Below, piece after piece: positions 29,832 to 38,915 of a stretch of DNA of 64,000 bases (its first letter is position 1; each line of letters opens with the position of its first letter). Below the pieces are notes generated by a model. It was not told the origin of the DNA. It made no database searches and was given only the letters and a program-made list of their open reading frames with translations. Source of the DNA: Lachnospiraceae bacterium V9D3004 (GTDB lineage Bacteria > Bacillota > Clostridia > Lachnospirales > Lachnospiraceae). The stretch lies in the NCBI GenBank assembly GCA_000621985.1, contig JHWW01000002.1, forward strand, positions 186,001 through 250,000, written 5' to 3'. Both the position numbers and the translations under genes were made by a program.

Positions 29832-31037
29832 ATGCGAATGAAATCATATCTTATATTGGAAAACGGAATGATATTTAAAGGAGAACATTACGGCTCAGAC
29901 AAGGAGGTTGTCAGTGAGCTTGTATTTAATACTTCCATGACCGGATATCTGGAAGTATTAACCGACCCGTCATATGCGGGTCAGGCAGTATGTATGACTT
30001 ATCCTCTTATCGGTAATTACGGAATATGTTATGAGGATGAAGAATCCGTTAAGCCTGCGCTTGACGGATTTATTGCAAGGGAGATATCAAAAACCGCAAG
30101 TAATTTCAGAAGTGAAGGACTTCTTACCGATTATCTGTTGCAACATGATATACCTGCAATATGCGGTATTGATACGAGAATGCTGACCCGTATATTAAGG
30201 GACAGCGGTACAATGAATTGTATGATGACCACCGATGACAGTGTCTTTAAGATTGTTGAAGATCCCGACCAAAATATAATAAAAGATGAATGGGATCATC
30301 TGTCTCCCGACAATGTTATCATTGATGATAATGTCATGAAAAAAATAAAAGAATACACAACAGGCAATGTAGTAGACAGGGTTACGTGCGATCATGTTAT
30401 CACATATAATCCTGTCCTTTCCTCCTCTGAAGGAGATATAAAAGAAGATCAAAAAAAATGCGCAAAAAAAATTGCATTGATGGATTTTGGAAGCAAAAAA
30501 AATATTATAAGATCGTTACTTTCATACTGTTGTGAAGTAATGGTTTATCCGGCGCGTACAAAAGCAGAAGATATATTAAAAGAAAATCCCGATGGGATCA
30601 TGCTTTCAAACGGCCCCGGAGATCCCAAAGCGTGCGGAAGTATTATTGACGAAATAAAAAAAATATATGATTCCGATATACCTGTATTTGCGATATGCCT
30701 TGGTCATCAGCTGATGGCTCTTGCAACCGGCGCAACCACAAAGAAAATGAAGTACGGACATCGTGGAGGCAATCATCCGGTCAAGGATTTGCGTACGGGA
30801 AGAGTATATATTTCTTCACAGAATCATGGGTATATGGTTGATATGGATTCGCTGGATGAAAAAATAGCCGTGCCTGCATTTATAAATGTAAATGACAATA
30901 CAAATGAAGGACTCGAATATACAGGCAAAAAAATATTTACCGTACAGTTTCATCCGGAAGCATGCCCCGGACCCCATGACTCGGAATTTTTGTTCAAAAG
31001 ATTTCTGGAAATGATGGAGGAAGATAAAAATGCCTAA
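29832..31037 (+). CDS. carA: Carbamoyl-phosphate synthase small (glutaminase) subunit
   Basis: 401 residues from ATG 29832 with GGAATGGAGAA upstream; the frame stays open further upstream through the cloverleaf, but that is not coding. It releases ammonia from glutamine for carbamoyl phosphate. N-terminal SYLILENGMIFKGEHYGS and FNTSMTGYLEVLTDPSYAGQ are family marks. The C-terminal class I amidotransferase has the Cys in FAICLGHQLMALATG and the His/Glu pair in VQFHPEACPGP. A loop around residues 150-220 is longer and more charged than usual. Its end overlaps carB by 8 nt. Confidence 0.96.
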   Translation: MRMKSYLILENGMIFKGEHYGSDKEVVSELVFNTSMTGYLEVLTDPSYAGQAVCMTYPLIGNYGICYEDEESVKPALDGFIAREISKTASNFRSEGLLTDYLLQHDIPAICGIDTRMLTRILRDSGTMNCMMTTDDSVFKIVEDPDQNIIKDEWDHLSPDNVIIDDNVMKKIKEYTTGNVVDRVTCDHVITYNPVLSSSEGDIKEDQKKCAKKIALMDFGSKKNIIRSLLSYCCEVMVYPARTKAEDILKENPDGIMLSNGPGDPKACGSIIDEIKKIYDSDIPVFAICLGHQLMALATGATTKKMKYGHRGGNHPVKDLRTGRVYISSQNHGYMVDMDSLDEKIAVPAFINVNDNTNEGLEYTGKKIFTVQFHPEACPGPHDSEFLFKRFLEMMEEDKNA

Positions 31038-34000
31038 AAATAAATCGATAAAAAAAGTTCTTGTGATCGGATCGGGACCGATAATAATCGGTCAGGCGGC
31101 GGAATTTGACTATGCGGGTACGCAGGCTTGCCGTTCGCTTAAAGAAGAGGGCATGGAAGTTGTCCTTATCAATTCTAATCCGGCTACAATAATGACCGAT
31201 AAAAATATTGCTGATAAAGTATATATAGAACCGCTCACCGTAAAAGCTGTCGAACAGCTTATAAAAAAAGAAAAACCCGACAGTATATTACCGACTCTCG
31301 GCGGTCAGGCAGGTCTTAATCTTGCAATGGAACTTGAAGAGAGAGGATTCCTTAAAGAAAACGGTGTAAAGCTTATCGGAACGACTGCCCTGACAATAAA
31401 AAAAGCCGAAGACAGACAGGAATTCAAGGATACGATGGAGAAGATAGGAGAGCCGGTTGCAGCTTCCACTGTCGTAAAAACAGTAGAGGAAGGTATAGCA
31501 TTTTCCGGTAAGATCGGTTATCCCGTCGTACTCAGACCGGCTTACACACTTGGTGGCAGCGGCGGAGGAATCGCATATAACGAAGAACAGCTTATAAGCA
31601 TACTTGAAAACGGTCTCAGACTCTCAAGAGTGGGAGAGGTTCTTGTGGAACGTTGTATTGCCGGCTGGAAAGAGATCGAATACGAAGTAATGCGTGATAA
31701 CGCAGGGAATTGTATTACAGTATGTAATATGGAAAATATTGATCCGGTTGGTGTACATACCGGAGACAGTATTGTTGTTGCGCCGTCCCAGACACTCGGT
31801 GATAAAGAATATCAGATGCTCAGATCCTCGGCTCTCAATATTATAACGGAGCTTGGAATTACCGGAGGCTGTAATGTCCAATATGCACTTAATCCGGACA
31901 GTTTCGAATACTGTGTTATAGAGGTTAATCCAAGAGTATCAAGGTCATCCGCTCTTGCAAGTAAGGCAACCGGTTATCCTATAGCGAAAGTTGCAGCCAA
32001 GATCGCACTGGGATATAATCTTGATGAGATTAAGAACGCCATAACCGGTAAGACATATGCATGTTTTGAGCCGATGCTTGATTATGTTGTTGTTAAGATA
32101 CCGAGACTGCCTTTTGACAAATTCATAAGCGCAAGAAGGACTCTTACAACCCAGATGAAAGCTACCGGTGAAGTAATGAGTATATGCAATAATTTTGAAG
32201 GCGCGCTCATGAAAGCGATAAGGTCGCTTGAACAGCATGTTGACAGTTTAATGTCATATGATTTTTCGGAGCTTTCAAGGAAAGAAATGTTGGCTGAATT
32301 AGAGACAGTTGACGACATGAGGATATGGAGAGCCGCTCAGGCGCTCAGAATGGGAATAACAAGAGATGAAGTACAGAAAATCACAAGAATAGACAGATGG
32401 TTTATTGATAAGCTGTATAACATCACGGAAATGGAGTACAGATTAAAAACTGCCGAACTTGATATACCTATGTTACGTGAAGCAAAAAGGATAGAATTTC
32501 CTGACTATATGATCGCTTCTCTTAACGGAAAAACACTTCAGTATGTCAAGGATATGAGATTGTCGGCAGGCATTACGGCATCATATAAGATCGTTGATAC
32601 ATGCGCTGCAGAATTCGAGGCTGAGACACCGTATTATTATTCGGTTTACGGCGATGAAAATGAAGTGATAACCACTGATTCCGATAAGAAAAAAATACTT
32701 GTTCTCGGTTCCGGACCGATAAGGATAGGTCAGGGGATCGAATTCGATTTTTGCAGTGTTCATTGTACATGGGCATTAAAAAATGAAGGGTACGAAACAA
32801 TAATAATCAATAATAATCCGGAAACGGTAAGTACGGATTTTGATATTGCGGACAGATTATATTTTGAACCGCTCACACCGGAAGACGTTGAGAATATTGT
32901 TAATATTGAGCATCCTGTGGGCGCGGTTGTCCAGTTCGGAGGACAGACAGCTATAAAGCTTACCCGTTCTCTTATAGATATGGGTGTACCGATACTCGGA
33001 ACTTCCGCAGAGAATGTTGATGCGGCGGAAGACAGGGAATTATTCGACGGAATACTTGAAAAATGCGGTATACAAAGACCGAAAGGACATACGGTATTTA
33101 CCGTGGAGGAAGCTATTGACGCTGCACACGAACTGGGTTATCCCGTGCTTGTAAGACCGTCGTATGTTCTTGGCGGACAGGGAATGCAGATAGCGGTAAA
33201 TGATGAAGATATAGAACAGTATATAGGAATAATCAATCGTATAGTTCAGGAACATCCTATTCTTGTTGATAAATATCTCGAAGGAAAAGAGATAGAAGTC
33301 GATGCGGTATGTGACGGAGAAGATGTTCTTATCCCCGGTATTATGGAACATATTGAGCGTGCTGGAATTCATTCGGGAGACAGTATCTCGGTATATCCTG
33401 CAAGAACAATATCGGATACAGCCAGAAAAAAACTTGCCGACTATACGAAAAAACTTGCAGCGGCGCTTCATGTTGTGGGAATGATCAATATTCAGTTTAT
33501 CGTCTGTGATGATGACGTATACGTAATTGAGGTAAATCCGAGATCCAGCCGTACCGTTCCTTATATAAGCAAGGTTACCGGACTGCCCGTGATACCTCTT
33601 GCGGTTAAGTGTATAACCGGACATAAACTGAAAGATATAATGCCGGAGATGTTTGCTGAAAAAGACAATAATGATCCGGAAAATGATATCCCGGGATTGT
33701 GGCCTGAGAGAGATTATTTTGCAATAAAGATACCTGTATTTTCATTTGAAAAAATCAGAGGAGCCGATATCAGTCTCGGCCCGGAAATGAAATCAACAGG
33801 AGAATGCCTTGGAATATCAAAAAGCTTTAACGAAGCGCTTTACAAGGCATTTCTCGGGGCAGGGATCAATCTTCCAAAACATAAAAATATGATCATGACT
33901 GTTCGTGATGAAGAAAAAGAAGAAGCAGTTGATATCGCAAGAAGATTCGAAAAACTCGGCTATAAAATATATGCAACTCTCGGTACGGCAAAAGTTCTTA

Positions 34001-34272
34001 ATGCTGCAGGTATCAATGCGGTACGAACCAATAAGATCGAACAGGATTCACCGAATCTTATGGACCTCATTCTCGGTCATAAGATAGACCTTGTTATTGA
34101 TATTCCACCGCAGGGTGCAGAGCATTCAAGAGACGGATTCCTGATCAGAAGAAATGCGATTGAAACAGGTGTGAACGTGATTACCGCAATAGATACGGCA
34201 AGGGCACTTGTGACAAGTCTTGAGAACAGAAATGATGATAAATTATCGCTTATTAATATTGCTAAGCTGTAG
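31030..34272 (+). CDS. carB: Carbamoyl-phosphate synthase large subunit
   Basis: 1080 residues, full length. It makes carbamoyl phosphate from bicarbonate, two ATP and ammonia delivered from CarA, for pyrimidines and arginine. The two homologous halves each start with an ATP-grasp pre-domain: KKVLVIGSGPIIIGQAAEFD near residue 9 and KKILVLGSGPIRIGQGIEFD near 555. Other repeats are RPAYTLGGSGGGIA and RPSYVLGGQGMQIA. The C-terminal MGS-like allosteric domain (about 940-1080) includes YATLGTAKVLN and DLVIDIPPQG. Translationally coupled to carA by an 8-nt overlap. Confidence 0.97.
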   Translation: MPKNKSIKKVLVIGSGPIIIGQAAEFDYAGTQACRSLKEEGMEVVLINSNPATIMTDKNIADKVYIEPLTVKAVEQLIKKEKPDSILPTLGGQAGLNLAMELEERGFLKENGVKLIGTTALTIKKAEDRQEFKDTMEKIGEPVAASTVVKTVEEGIAFSGKIGYPVVLRPAYTLGGSGGGIAYNEEQLISILENGLRLSRVGEVLVERCIAGWKEIEYEVMRDNAGNCITVCNMENIDPVGVHTGDSIVVAPSQTLGDKEYQMLRSSALNIITELGITGGCNVQYALNPDSFEYCVIEVNPRVSRSSALASKATGYPIAKVAAKIALGYNLDEIKNAITGKTYACFEPMLDYVVVKIPRLPFDKFISARRTLTTQMKATGEVMSICNNFEGALMKAIRSLEQHVDSLMSYDFSELSRKEMLAELETVDDMRIWRAAQALRMGITRDEVQKITRIDRWFIDKLYNITEMEYRLKTAELDIPMLREAKRIEFPDYMIASLNGKTLQYVKDMRLSAGITASYKIVDTCAAEFEAETPYYYSVYGDENEVITTDSDKKKILVLGSGPIRIGQGIEFDFCSVHCTWALKNEGYETIIINNNPETVSTDFDIADRLYFEPLTPEDVENIVNIEHPVGAVVQFGGQTAIKLTRSLIDMGVPILGTSAENVDAAEDRELFDGILEKCGIQRPKGHTVFTVEEAIDAAHELGYPVLVRPSYVLGGQGMQIAVNDEDIEQYIGIINRIVQEHPILVDKYLEGKEIEVDAVCDGEDVLIPGIMEHIERAGIHSGDSISVYPARTISDTARKKLADYTKKLAAALHVVGMINIQFIVCDDDVYVIEVNPRSSRTVPYISKVTGLPVIPLAVKCITGHKLKDIMPEMFAEKDNNDPENDIPGLWPERDYFAIKIPVFSFEKIRGADISLGPEMKSTGECLGISKSFNEALYKAFLGAGINLPKHKNMIMTVRDEEKEEAVDIARRFEKLGYKIYATLGTAKVLNAAGINAVRTNKIEQDSPNLMDLILGHKIDLVIDIPPQGAEHSRDGFLIRRNAIETGVNVITAIDTARALVTSLENRNDDKLSLINIAKL

Positions 34273-34316
34273 AATATAAAATATACTTTTGGTTTATGGA
34301 GTGTACAGCCGGATAT

Positions 34317-34344
34317 TTTACAATAAAAAACTGTTGTATATTAT
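34317..34344 (+). promoter_or_regulatory. arcC promoter
   Basis: TTTACA (34317-34322), a 16-nt spacer and TATTAT (34339-34344), 40 nt before the arcC ATG. So arcC need not depend on carAB transcription. Confidence 0.55.
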
Positions 34345-34383
34345 TTAAGTATAAAGATGAAAAGAAAGCGTGAGGTATGAAAT

Positions 34384-35316
34384 ATGGCTAATAACAGAGT
34401 AGTTGTGGCACTCGGTCACAGCGCTATAGGAATTACAATGCCCGAACAGAAAGCTGCTGCAAAAGTGACGGCAAAAAAGATAGTTGATATCGTAAAAAAA
34501 GGTGCGGATGTTGTGATAACACACGGTAATATCCCGCAGCTTGGAATGATCCATACGGCTATGAACGAATTCGGAAAATCCCATCCGGATTTTACACCGG
34601 CACCCATGAGTGTCTGTTCGGCAATGAGTCAGGGTTATATCGGATATGATCTTCAGAATGCTATACGTTCCGAACTTCTCAAAGCGGGCATATATAAACC
34701 TGTATGTACGATAATAACACAGGTTGTGGTTGATACTTATGATGATGCATTTGCAAACCCTATCAAGCACATAGGCAGGGAATTGACGTCCGAAGAAGCT
34801 GAAAAAGAAGAGCTTAAAGGGAATTATGTCGTAAAAGAAGGAGAAGTATACCGAAGGATCGTTGCAGCACCGAAACCGTGCAGGATAGTAGAGATAGATG
34901 CGATAAAGACTCTTATGGATTCGGGATGTATAGTAATTGCATGCGGAGGCGGCGGAATCCCGGTGCTTGAACAAAAGACCGAACTTAAAGGAGCAAGCGC
35001 GGTAATTGAAAAAGATTATTCCGGAGGCCTTATGGCTGATGAGCTTGATGCGGATATGTTGTTGATACTTACAGATGTGGAATATGTTATGAGCGGTTAC
35101 GGAACCGGGGAAGAGCAGGCACTTGAATCTATCACGGTATCACAGGCAGAGGATTATATCAGAGCCGGAGAATTCGAAGAGAAAAACATGCTTCCGAAGA
35201 TTGCAGCTTCGGTTGATTATGTAAACAAAAAGAAAGGGAGGTGCGCTGTCATCACCTCCATTAACGATGCATATGAGGGGTATACAGGGGAAAAAGGAAC
35301 CCGTATCACCTTTTAA
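34384..35316 (+). CDS. arcC: Carbamate kinase
   Basis: 310 residues, family length. It interconverts carbamoyl phosphate plus ADP with carbamate plus ATP. The amino-acid-kinase fold shows in VVITHGNIPQLG, YNPIKHIG-like NPIKHIG, IVIACGGGGIPV near residue 180 and TDVEYVMSGYGT. The N-terminal phosphate loop reads VVVALGHSAIG, where classical ArcC has a Gly-Gly-Asn-Ala loop, so this is a divergent branch. There is no arginine deiminase or ornithine transcarbamylase beside it. Placed right after carAB, it could drain or balance carbamoyl phosphate; that is inference. RBS is weak (GTGAGG). Confidence 0.88.
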   Translation: MANNRVVVALGHSAIGITMPEQKAAAKVTAKKIVDIVKKGADVVITHGNIPQLGMIHTAMNEFGKSHPDFTPAPMSVCSAMSQGYIGYDLQNAIRSELLKAGIYKPVCTIITQVVVDTYDDAFANPIKHIGRELTSEEAEKEELKGNYVVKEGEVYRRIVAAPKPCRIVEIDAIKTLMDSGCIVIACGGGGIPVLEQKTELKGASAVIEKDYSGGLMADELDADMLLILTDVEYVMSGYGTGEEQALESITVSQAEDYIRAGEFEEKNMLPKIAASVDYVNKKKGRCAVITSINDAYEGYTGEKGTRITF

Positions 35317-35731
35317 CTTCCCTGCATATAATACTTTTACCGATCGATCTGGCATTATCCGTTAGGAGAACTTTTATGATATACGGCATATGAGACTTCT
35401 TGTCGGGAGATATGGAGTATATCTGAAAGTTCTCATAATAATCTTCGGCATATTCGAGAATTCTTTTGCCGATTTTCAGACGTGCATCTTCTTCGGATTC
35501 GCCGTTCTCGGTAATGTCGATAATATCGAGTGCTATTGTGACCGATCCGTCGGGTTCGGTGAACTGCTTGGCTGTAAATGTATAGACAGCAAGAATTTCA
35601 TTCATTAGTTTTACACTGGATAAGCACATCTTATCGCGTGTACGCTTGATGAACTTCGGACGTTCCCTTATAACACTGTCACATACGGAACTCCACTCTT
35701 TTCTGACGTCGGTTGCCTGTTCATATTTCAT
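35306..35731 (-). CDS. Antitoxin-like small protein, Phd/YefM-like N-terminus
   Basis: 141 residues from ATG 35731. An ATG at 35779 would sit at the transcription start of a strong promoter and is rejected. The N-terminus (KYEQATDVRKEWSSVCDSV, RPKFIKRTRDKMCLSS) follows the pattern of Phd/YefM antitoxins, in which a DNA-binding helix pair is followed by an RxGKP-like strand. The remaining 95 residues are a mixed alpha/beta domain I cannot name. The 3' end overlaps the end of arcC by 11 nt, convergently. No toxin gene stands next to it. I recall similar clostridial orphan proteins, but the role is unproven. Confidence 0.75.
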   Translation of the reverse strand: MKYEQATDVRKEWSSVCDSVIRERPKFIKRTRDKMCLSSVKLMNEILAVYTFTAKQFTEPDGSVTIALDIIDITENGESEEDARLKIGKRILEYAEDYYENFQIYSISPDKKSHMPYIIKVLLTDNARSIGKSIICREVKR

Positions 35732-35784
35732 AATTATCACCCCATAACATATATTTACCTGACTTGCTTTGCACCCCATAGTTC

Positions 35785-35814
35785 ATTATATCAATCAAAT
35801 GGACACAATGTCAA
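35785..35814 (-). promoter_or_regulatory. Promoter of the antitoxin-like gene
   Basis: On the minus strand TTGACA (35809-35814), an 18-nt spacer and TATAAT (35785-35790), both perfect. It lies back to back with the start of the RelA/SpoT-like gene at 35839, so the two are divergently transcribed from about 100 nt. Confidence 0.8.
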
Positions 35815-35838
35815 TAGTGTACATTATGGAGAAAAACA

Positions 35839-36681
35839 ATGATTTTATTAAATGATTATTTATTTTCAGGTGATACGGTTTTGAAGATACTTCATCAGTA
35901 CTCATCCGATCTGAAAGCTTCTGCAATAAAAGAGCATGATCCCATTGATCTGGCTCACAGTAATTTTTTAATACAGATAATTGAGATCCTCGAGCACAAC
36001 GATTTCCTTACGTCACAGTCCCAGAGGATCAAAGAATTCTACAAATACATGACACATGAATATCCCTGTTTCAGGGATCTTATTGCATACCGTATAGTTA
36101 TTTCGCTGCCCAGATGCCACGTTAAAGAAGGAGAAGACTATACTGAACAGGAAAAAAAATATCTGTATGAGATCGCCGATGTCCTCAGGGAATTTCTTGA
36201 GGTCAGAGGCTTTACGGCAGAGCTTGCCGGAATACCAGAAGAGTATTGTTCCGATGCGCTCAGTGAGAGTAATCGCCCATATTACAGGGATTATATAAAA
36301 AAGCCTCGTTCTTCCGGATATCGTTCATTGCATATCACATTTTATGATAATTTTGCAAGATGTTATACGGAACTGCAGCTTAGGACAAAAGACATGGATG
36401 ATTACGCTGAGATAGGTTCGGCCAATCATTTTAATTATGAAAAGCATCAGGAAGAAAGCAGATCCAAAAGAGACATTATTCCTTTGGGGGAATGCAGATA
36501 TTTTGACAATGCTTATGAAAGACTGATCAAATTGCAGGAACTCGATCTTACTGCGGTTAATGTGAATATGTTCAGGGCTTTAAGCAATCACCTTATTAAT
36601 GACGGATGCGGTCTGTTCAGGGGGCGTCAGATCCTCCCGTTTGAACATCTGTCGCGTTTTCAAAATGATCTGATCGATTAA
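35839..36681 (+). CDS. RelA/SpoT synthetase-domain protein
   Basis: 280 residues. A helical N-terminus (1-70) precedes a RelA/SpoT synthetase fold: FRDLIAYRIVISLP near residue 76, YYRDYIKKPRSSGYRSLHIT near 150 and ELQLRTKDMDDYAEIGSANH near 180. These correspond to the ATP/GTP-binding and strand motifs of (p)ppGpp synthetases. There is no hydrolase, TGS or ACT domain, so it would be a small standalone alarmone synthetase or a related nucleotide pyrophosphokinase. Whether it makes ppGpp or another product cannot be read here. RBS GGAGAAA. Neighbours are the divergent antitoxin-like gene and the FHA/kinase operon. Confidence 0.85.
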   Translation: MILLNDYLFSGDTVLKILHQYSSDLKASAIKEHDPIDLAHSNFLIQIIEILEHNDFLTSQSQRIKEFYKYMTHEYPCFRDLIAYRIVISLPRCHVKEGEDYTEQEKKYLYEIADVLREFLEVRGFTAELAGIPEEYCSDALSESNRPYYRDYIKKPRSSGYRSLHITFYDNFARCYTELQLRTKDMDDYAEIGSANHFNYEKHQEESRSKRDIIPLGECRYFDNAYERLIKLQELDLTAVNVNMFRALSNHLINDGCGLFRGRQILPFEHLSRFQNDLID

Positions 36682-36689
36682 AAAACTTA

Positions 36690-36727
36690 TTGACATACGG
36701 TAATACACATGCTATCATGGTAATACA
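36690..36727 (+). promoter_or_regulatory. Promoter of the FHA operon with 20-bp-spaced direct repeat
   Basis: TTGACA (36690-36695), a 17-nt spacer and TATCAT (36713-36718). GGTAATACA occurs at 36699-36707 and again at 36719-36727, exactly two helical turns apart and flanking the -10 box, as expected for an operator bound by a dimer on one DNA face. Confidence 0.7.
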
Positions 36728-36751
36728 TTAAAGGTCTGTGGCTGGATCGTA

Positions 36752-38227
36752 ATGATTGAAGTCGGGAATGATTCTTTCGGATACGATGTATGTTATACGA
36801 AAGGAAGATGTGTATTGCTCGGTTTTAGAATTGAAAATGAAGGTGTGGAAAGAAGACTTGTTTACAGGTTGGAGGCAGAAGAGTATGTTGACAGCTTCTG
36901 TTATTCAATGCTCATCGATAATGATATTGAGGGATTGCTTCCGATCATTACAAGCGGTATGAATGGGATTGAGGATATCAGATATGATATCCGGTCGATG
37001 ATCTCATTAAGGACTTATCTTGAGTCAAGCATGTCCGGTAGAAGGCTTATTGAGCTTTTCCTGGATATCATTAATGTTATCGGTTCTGTATCGGAATATC
37101 TGCTTGACAGCAGTATGCTGGTATTTGATATGGATAACATATTTCTAAACGGTAACCCTTTTGGGGTTTCTATGGTTTGTCTGCCCGTTGTCGGGCATGT
37201 GATCACAGATGATGTTAATGAGGCTGTAAGGAATCTTTTCCGTATGGTCATAATATCTGCGCGTTTTATTGTGGAACAGGATAATTCATATGTTACGGAA
37301 TTGCTTAATGCCCTTAACTGTGACCAGGATTTTTCTATCCGTGGATTCACAGAATTGCTTGGGAGACTGCGAGCAGGAGCCGGTCAGCCCGTTGATCAGG
37401 GGATATCTGTAAATGATGGGCATAAGTCGGGAAGATTTATTTATTTTGATAATGTTAAAAATACCGAGAGCAACATCTGTGATTTCAAGGAATATTCCGA
37501 TAATCGTACAGGTAAAGAAAATGATAAGGATGGGATATACAGTAAAAATATAAAATATACAAATGACAAACAAATCAACAATGACCCGGAGAACAATTCC
37601 GGCAATGTTATAGATTTCCCATATGATCATAATGAGAATTATTCAGATAATAAGGTTTTAACGGATACGTCAGAGAATTCTTCGGCAAATAAAGGAATAA
37701 TATTCAGATTCACCAATGTTATAAAAAGTATTTTCAAGAACGATCATTCCTTTAAAACAGGGAAAATTCACACAACGGATTCCGGTAAAAAAAATGAAGT
37801 TTCCATAACGGGAAATATTGATATTGATGACTGGGATAATGATTATTATGACGTGGATCAAAAGCCCGCAATGGTTTGTGAAAGTGATGAATCCATGGAG
37901 ACAGTTCTTCTTAAAAAATCTCCTAAAGATGATAATATTCCTTATCTTACACGTGTATCCACAGATGAGATCATAGGAATAGATAAGCAGATATTAAGGA
38001 TCGGCAAAGATGAAAGATACGCTGATTACAGAATTACGGACAATGCCGCAATAAGCAGGGCGCATGCAGAGATATCCGTTAAGGATGGAATATGTTTTCT
38101 TATAGATCAGGATTCTCTTAATCACACATATATTAACGGAAAGGAGTTGCCGGGACATACACCCGAAGAATTAAGATCGGGAGATGTCTTAAGGTTTGCC
38201 GATGAAGAATTCATATTTCGCTGTTGA
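36752..38227 (+). CDS. FHA-domain protein with DUF6382-like N-terminus
   Basis: 491 residues. Residues 1-210 look like the N-terminal domain (DUF6382-like, from memory) that comes before FHA domains in Lachnospiraceae. Residues about 230-400 are Asn/Asp/Lys-rich and low in complexity, probably a flexible linker containing Thr residues open to phosphorylation. A C-terminal FHA domain (about 410-491) shows RIGKDERYADYRI, then the SRAHAEI motif and DSLNHTYINGKELP. FHA domains bind phosphothreonine, and a Ser/Thr kinase lies two genes downstream. The next gene overlaps its end by 26 nt. Confidence 0.87.
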   Translation: MIEVGNDSFGYDVCYTKGRCVLLGFRIENEGVERRLVYRLEAEEYVDSFCYSMLIDNDIEGLLPIITSGMNGIEDIRYDIRSMISLRTYLESSMSGRRLIELFLDIINVIGSVSEYLLDSSMLVFDMDNIFLNGNPFGVSMVCLPVVGHVITDDVNEAVRNLFRMVIISARFIVEQDNSYVTELLNALNCDQDFSIRGFTELLGRLRAGAGQPVDQGISVNDGHKSGRFIYFDNVKNTESNICDFKEYSDNRTGKENDKDGIYSKNIKYTNDKQINNDPENNSGNVIDFPYDHNENYSDNKVLTDTSENSSANKGIIFRFTNVIKSIFKNDHSFKTGKIHTTDSGKKNEVSITGNIDIDDWDNDYYDVDQKPAMVCESDESMETVLLKKSPKDDNIPYLTRVSTDEIIGIDKQILRIGKDERYADYRITDNAAISRAHAEISVKDGICFLIDQDSLNHTYINGKELPGHTPEELRSGDVLRFADEEFIFRC

Positions 38228-38915
38228 TATCAAAAAGACAGATATAATCAATAATAACGAAGCAGGATATATTGAGATGAGGAGATGGGAGAACAGGAAT
38301 ATTGTGATCCTTACAGTTATGAAATGTAATGAGGGAATTGCTGATAACAGCACGTCAATACAGTATCTGACTGAAAGAATATCCGGATGGACTGAACGAT
38401 TTTTCACAGAAGAAAACAAGAAAAAAATATCACATAAAAAAGCAGAAAAAGAATTAAAAAAAGTCATTGTCGACTGTAATTCTTATATGTATGGATCAAG
38501 TTGCAGTAAACAGGTTTTAAGTGCATCTTTGGGGATTGTCGTAATAATTAAAAACAGATATATATTATTACAGGCAGGAAACGTTACTTTCTGCAGTTTT
38601 ACAAAGGGTCATTCTGATATATTTATATCAGGATCTGACAATGTTCTCGGGAGACATTCGGATTGTGAGATTATTGCTAACACCGGGAAGATCGGTTTAG
38701 GAGATATGCTTGTAATGTGTAATGTGCGATGTACATCCGATTCATATCGGTGGTATATGAAAACTCTTCTCAAAAAAAGATACAGGTATACAAGGCGTCA
38801 TGGAAGAGGAATATCCTGCGCCGATATTAATGATTGTCTGATACAGGCCTCATGTGATGCCGGTATAACGGATATGGTATCTTCCGTTATATGTTGCGAA
38901 AGATCGGCAATATGA
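38202..38915 (+). CDS. PP2C-like protein lacking metal-binding residues (probable pseudophosphatase)
   Basis: 237 residues from ATG 38202 with AAGG 7 nt upstream, overlapping the FHA gene by 26 nt. The order of strands resembles a PP2C phosphatase. SASLGIVVIIKNRYILLQAG corresponds to the GTT...VGDS region, and KIGLGDMLVMCNVRC corresponds to the GD...LLCSDG strand. But the metal-binding Asp residues are replaced (no DGMGG near residue 30; GNV instead of GDS; CNV instead of SDG). If the fold call is right it cannot be a normal Mn/Mg phosphatase and may only bind the kinase or phosphoproteins. The kinase gene starts inside its stop (ATGA overlap). The fold call is from pattern reading only. Confidence 0.6.
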   Translation: MKNSYFAVDIKKTDIINNNEAGYIEMRRWENRNIVILTVMKCNEGIADNSTSIQYLTERISGWTERFFTEENKKKISHKKAEKELKKVIVDCNSYMYGSSCSKQVLSASLGIVVIIKNRYILLQAGNVTFCSFTKGHSDIFISGSDNVLGRHSDCEIIANTGKIGLGDMLVMCNVRCTSDSYRWYMKTLLKKRYRYTRRHGRGISCADINDCLIQASCDAGITDMVSSVICCERSAI

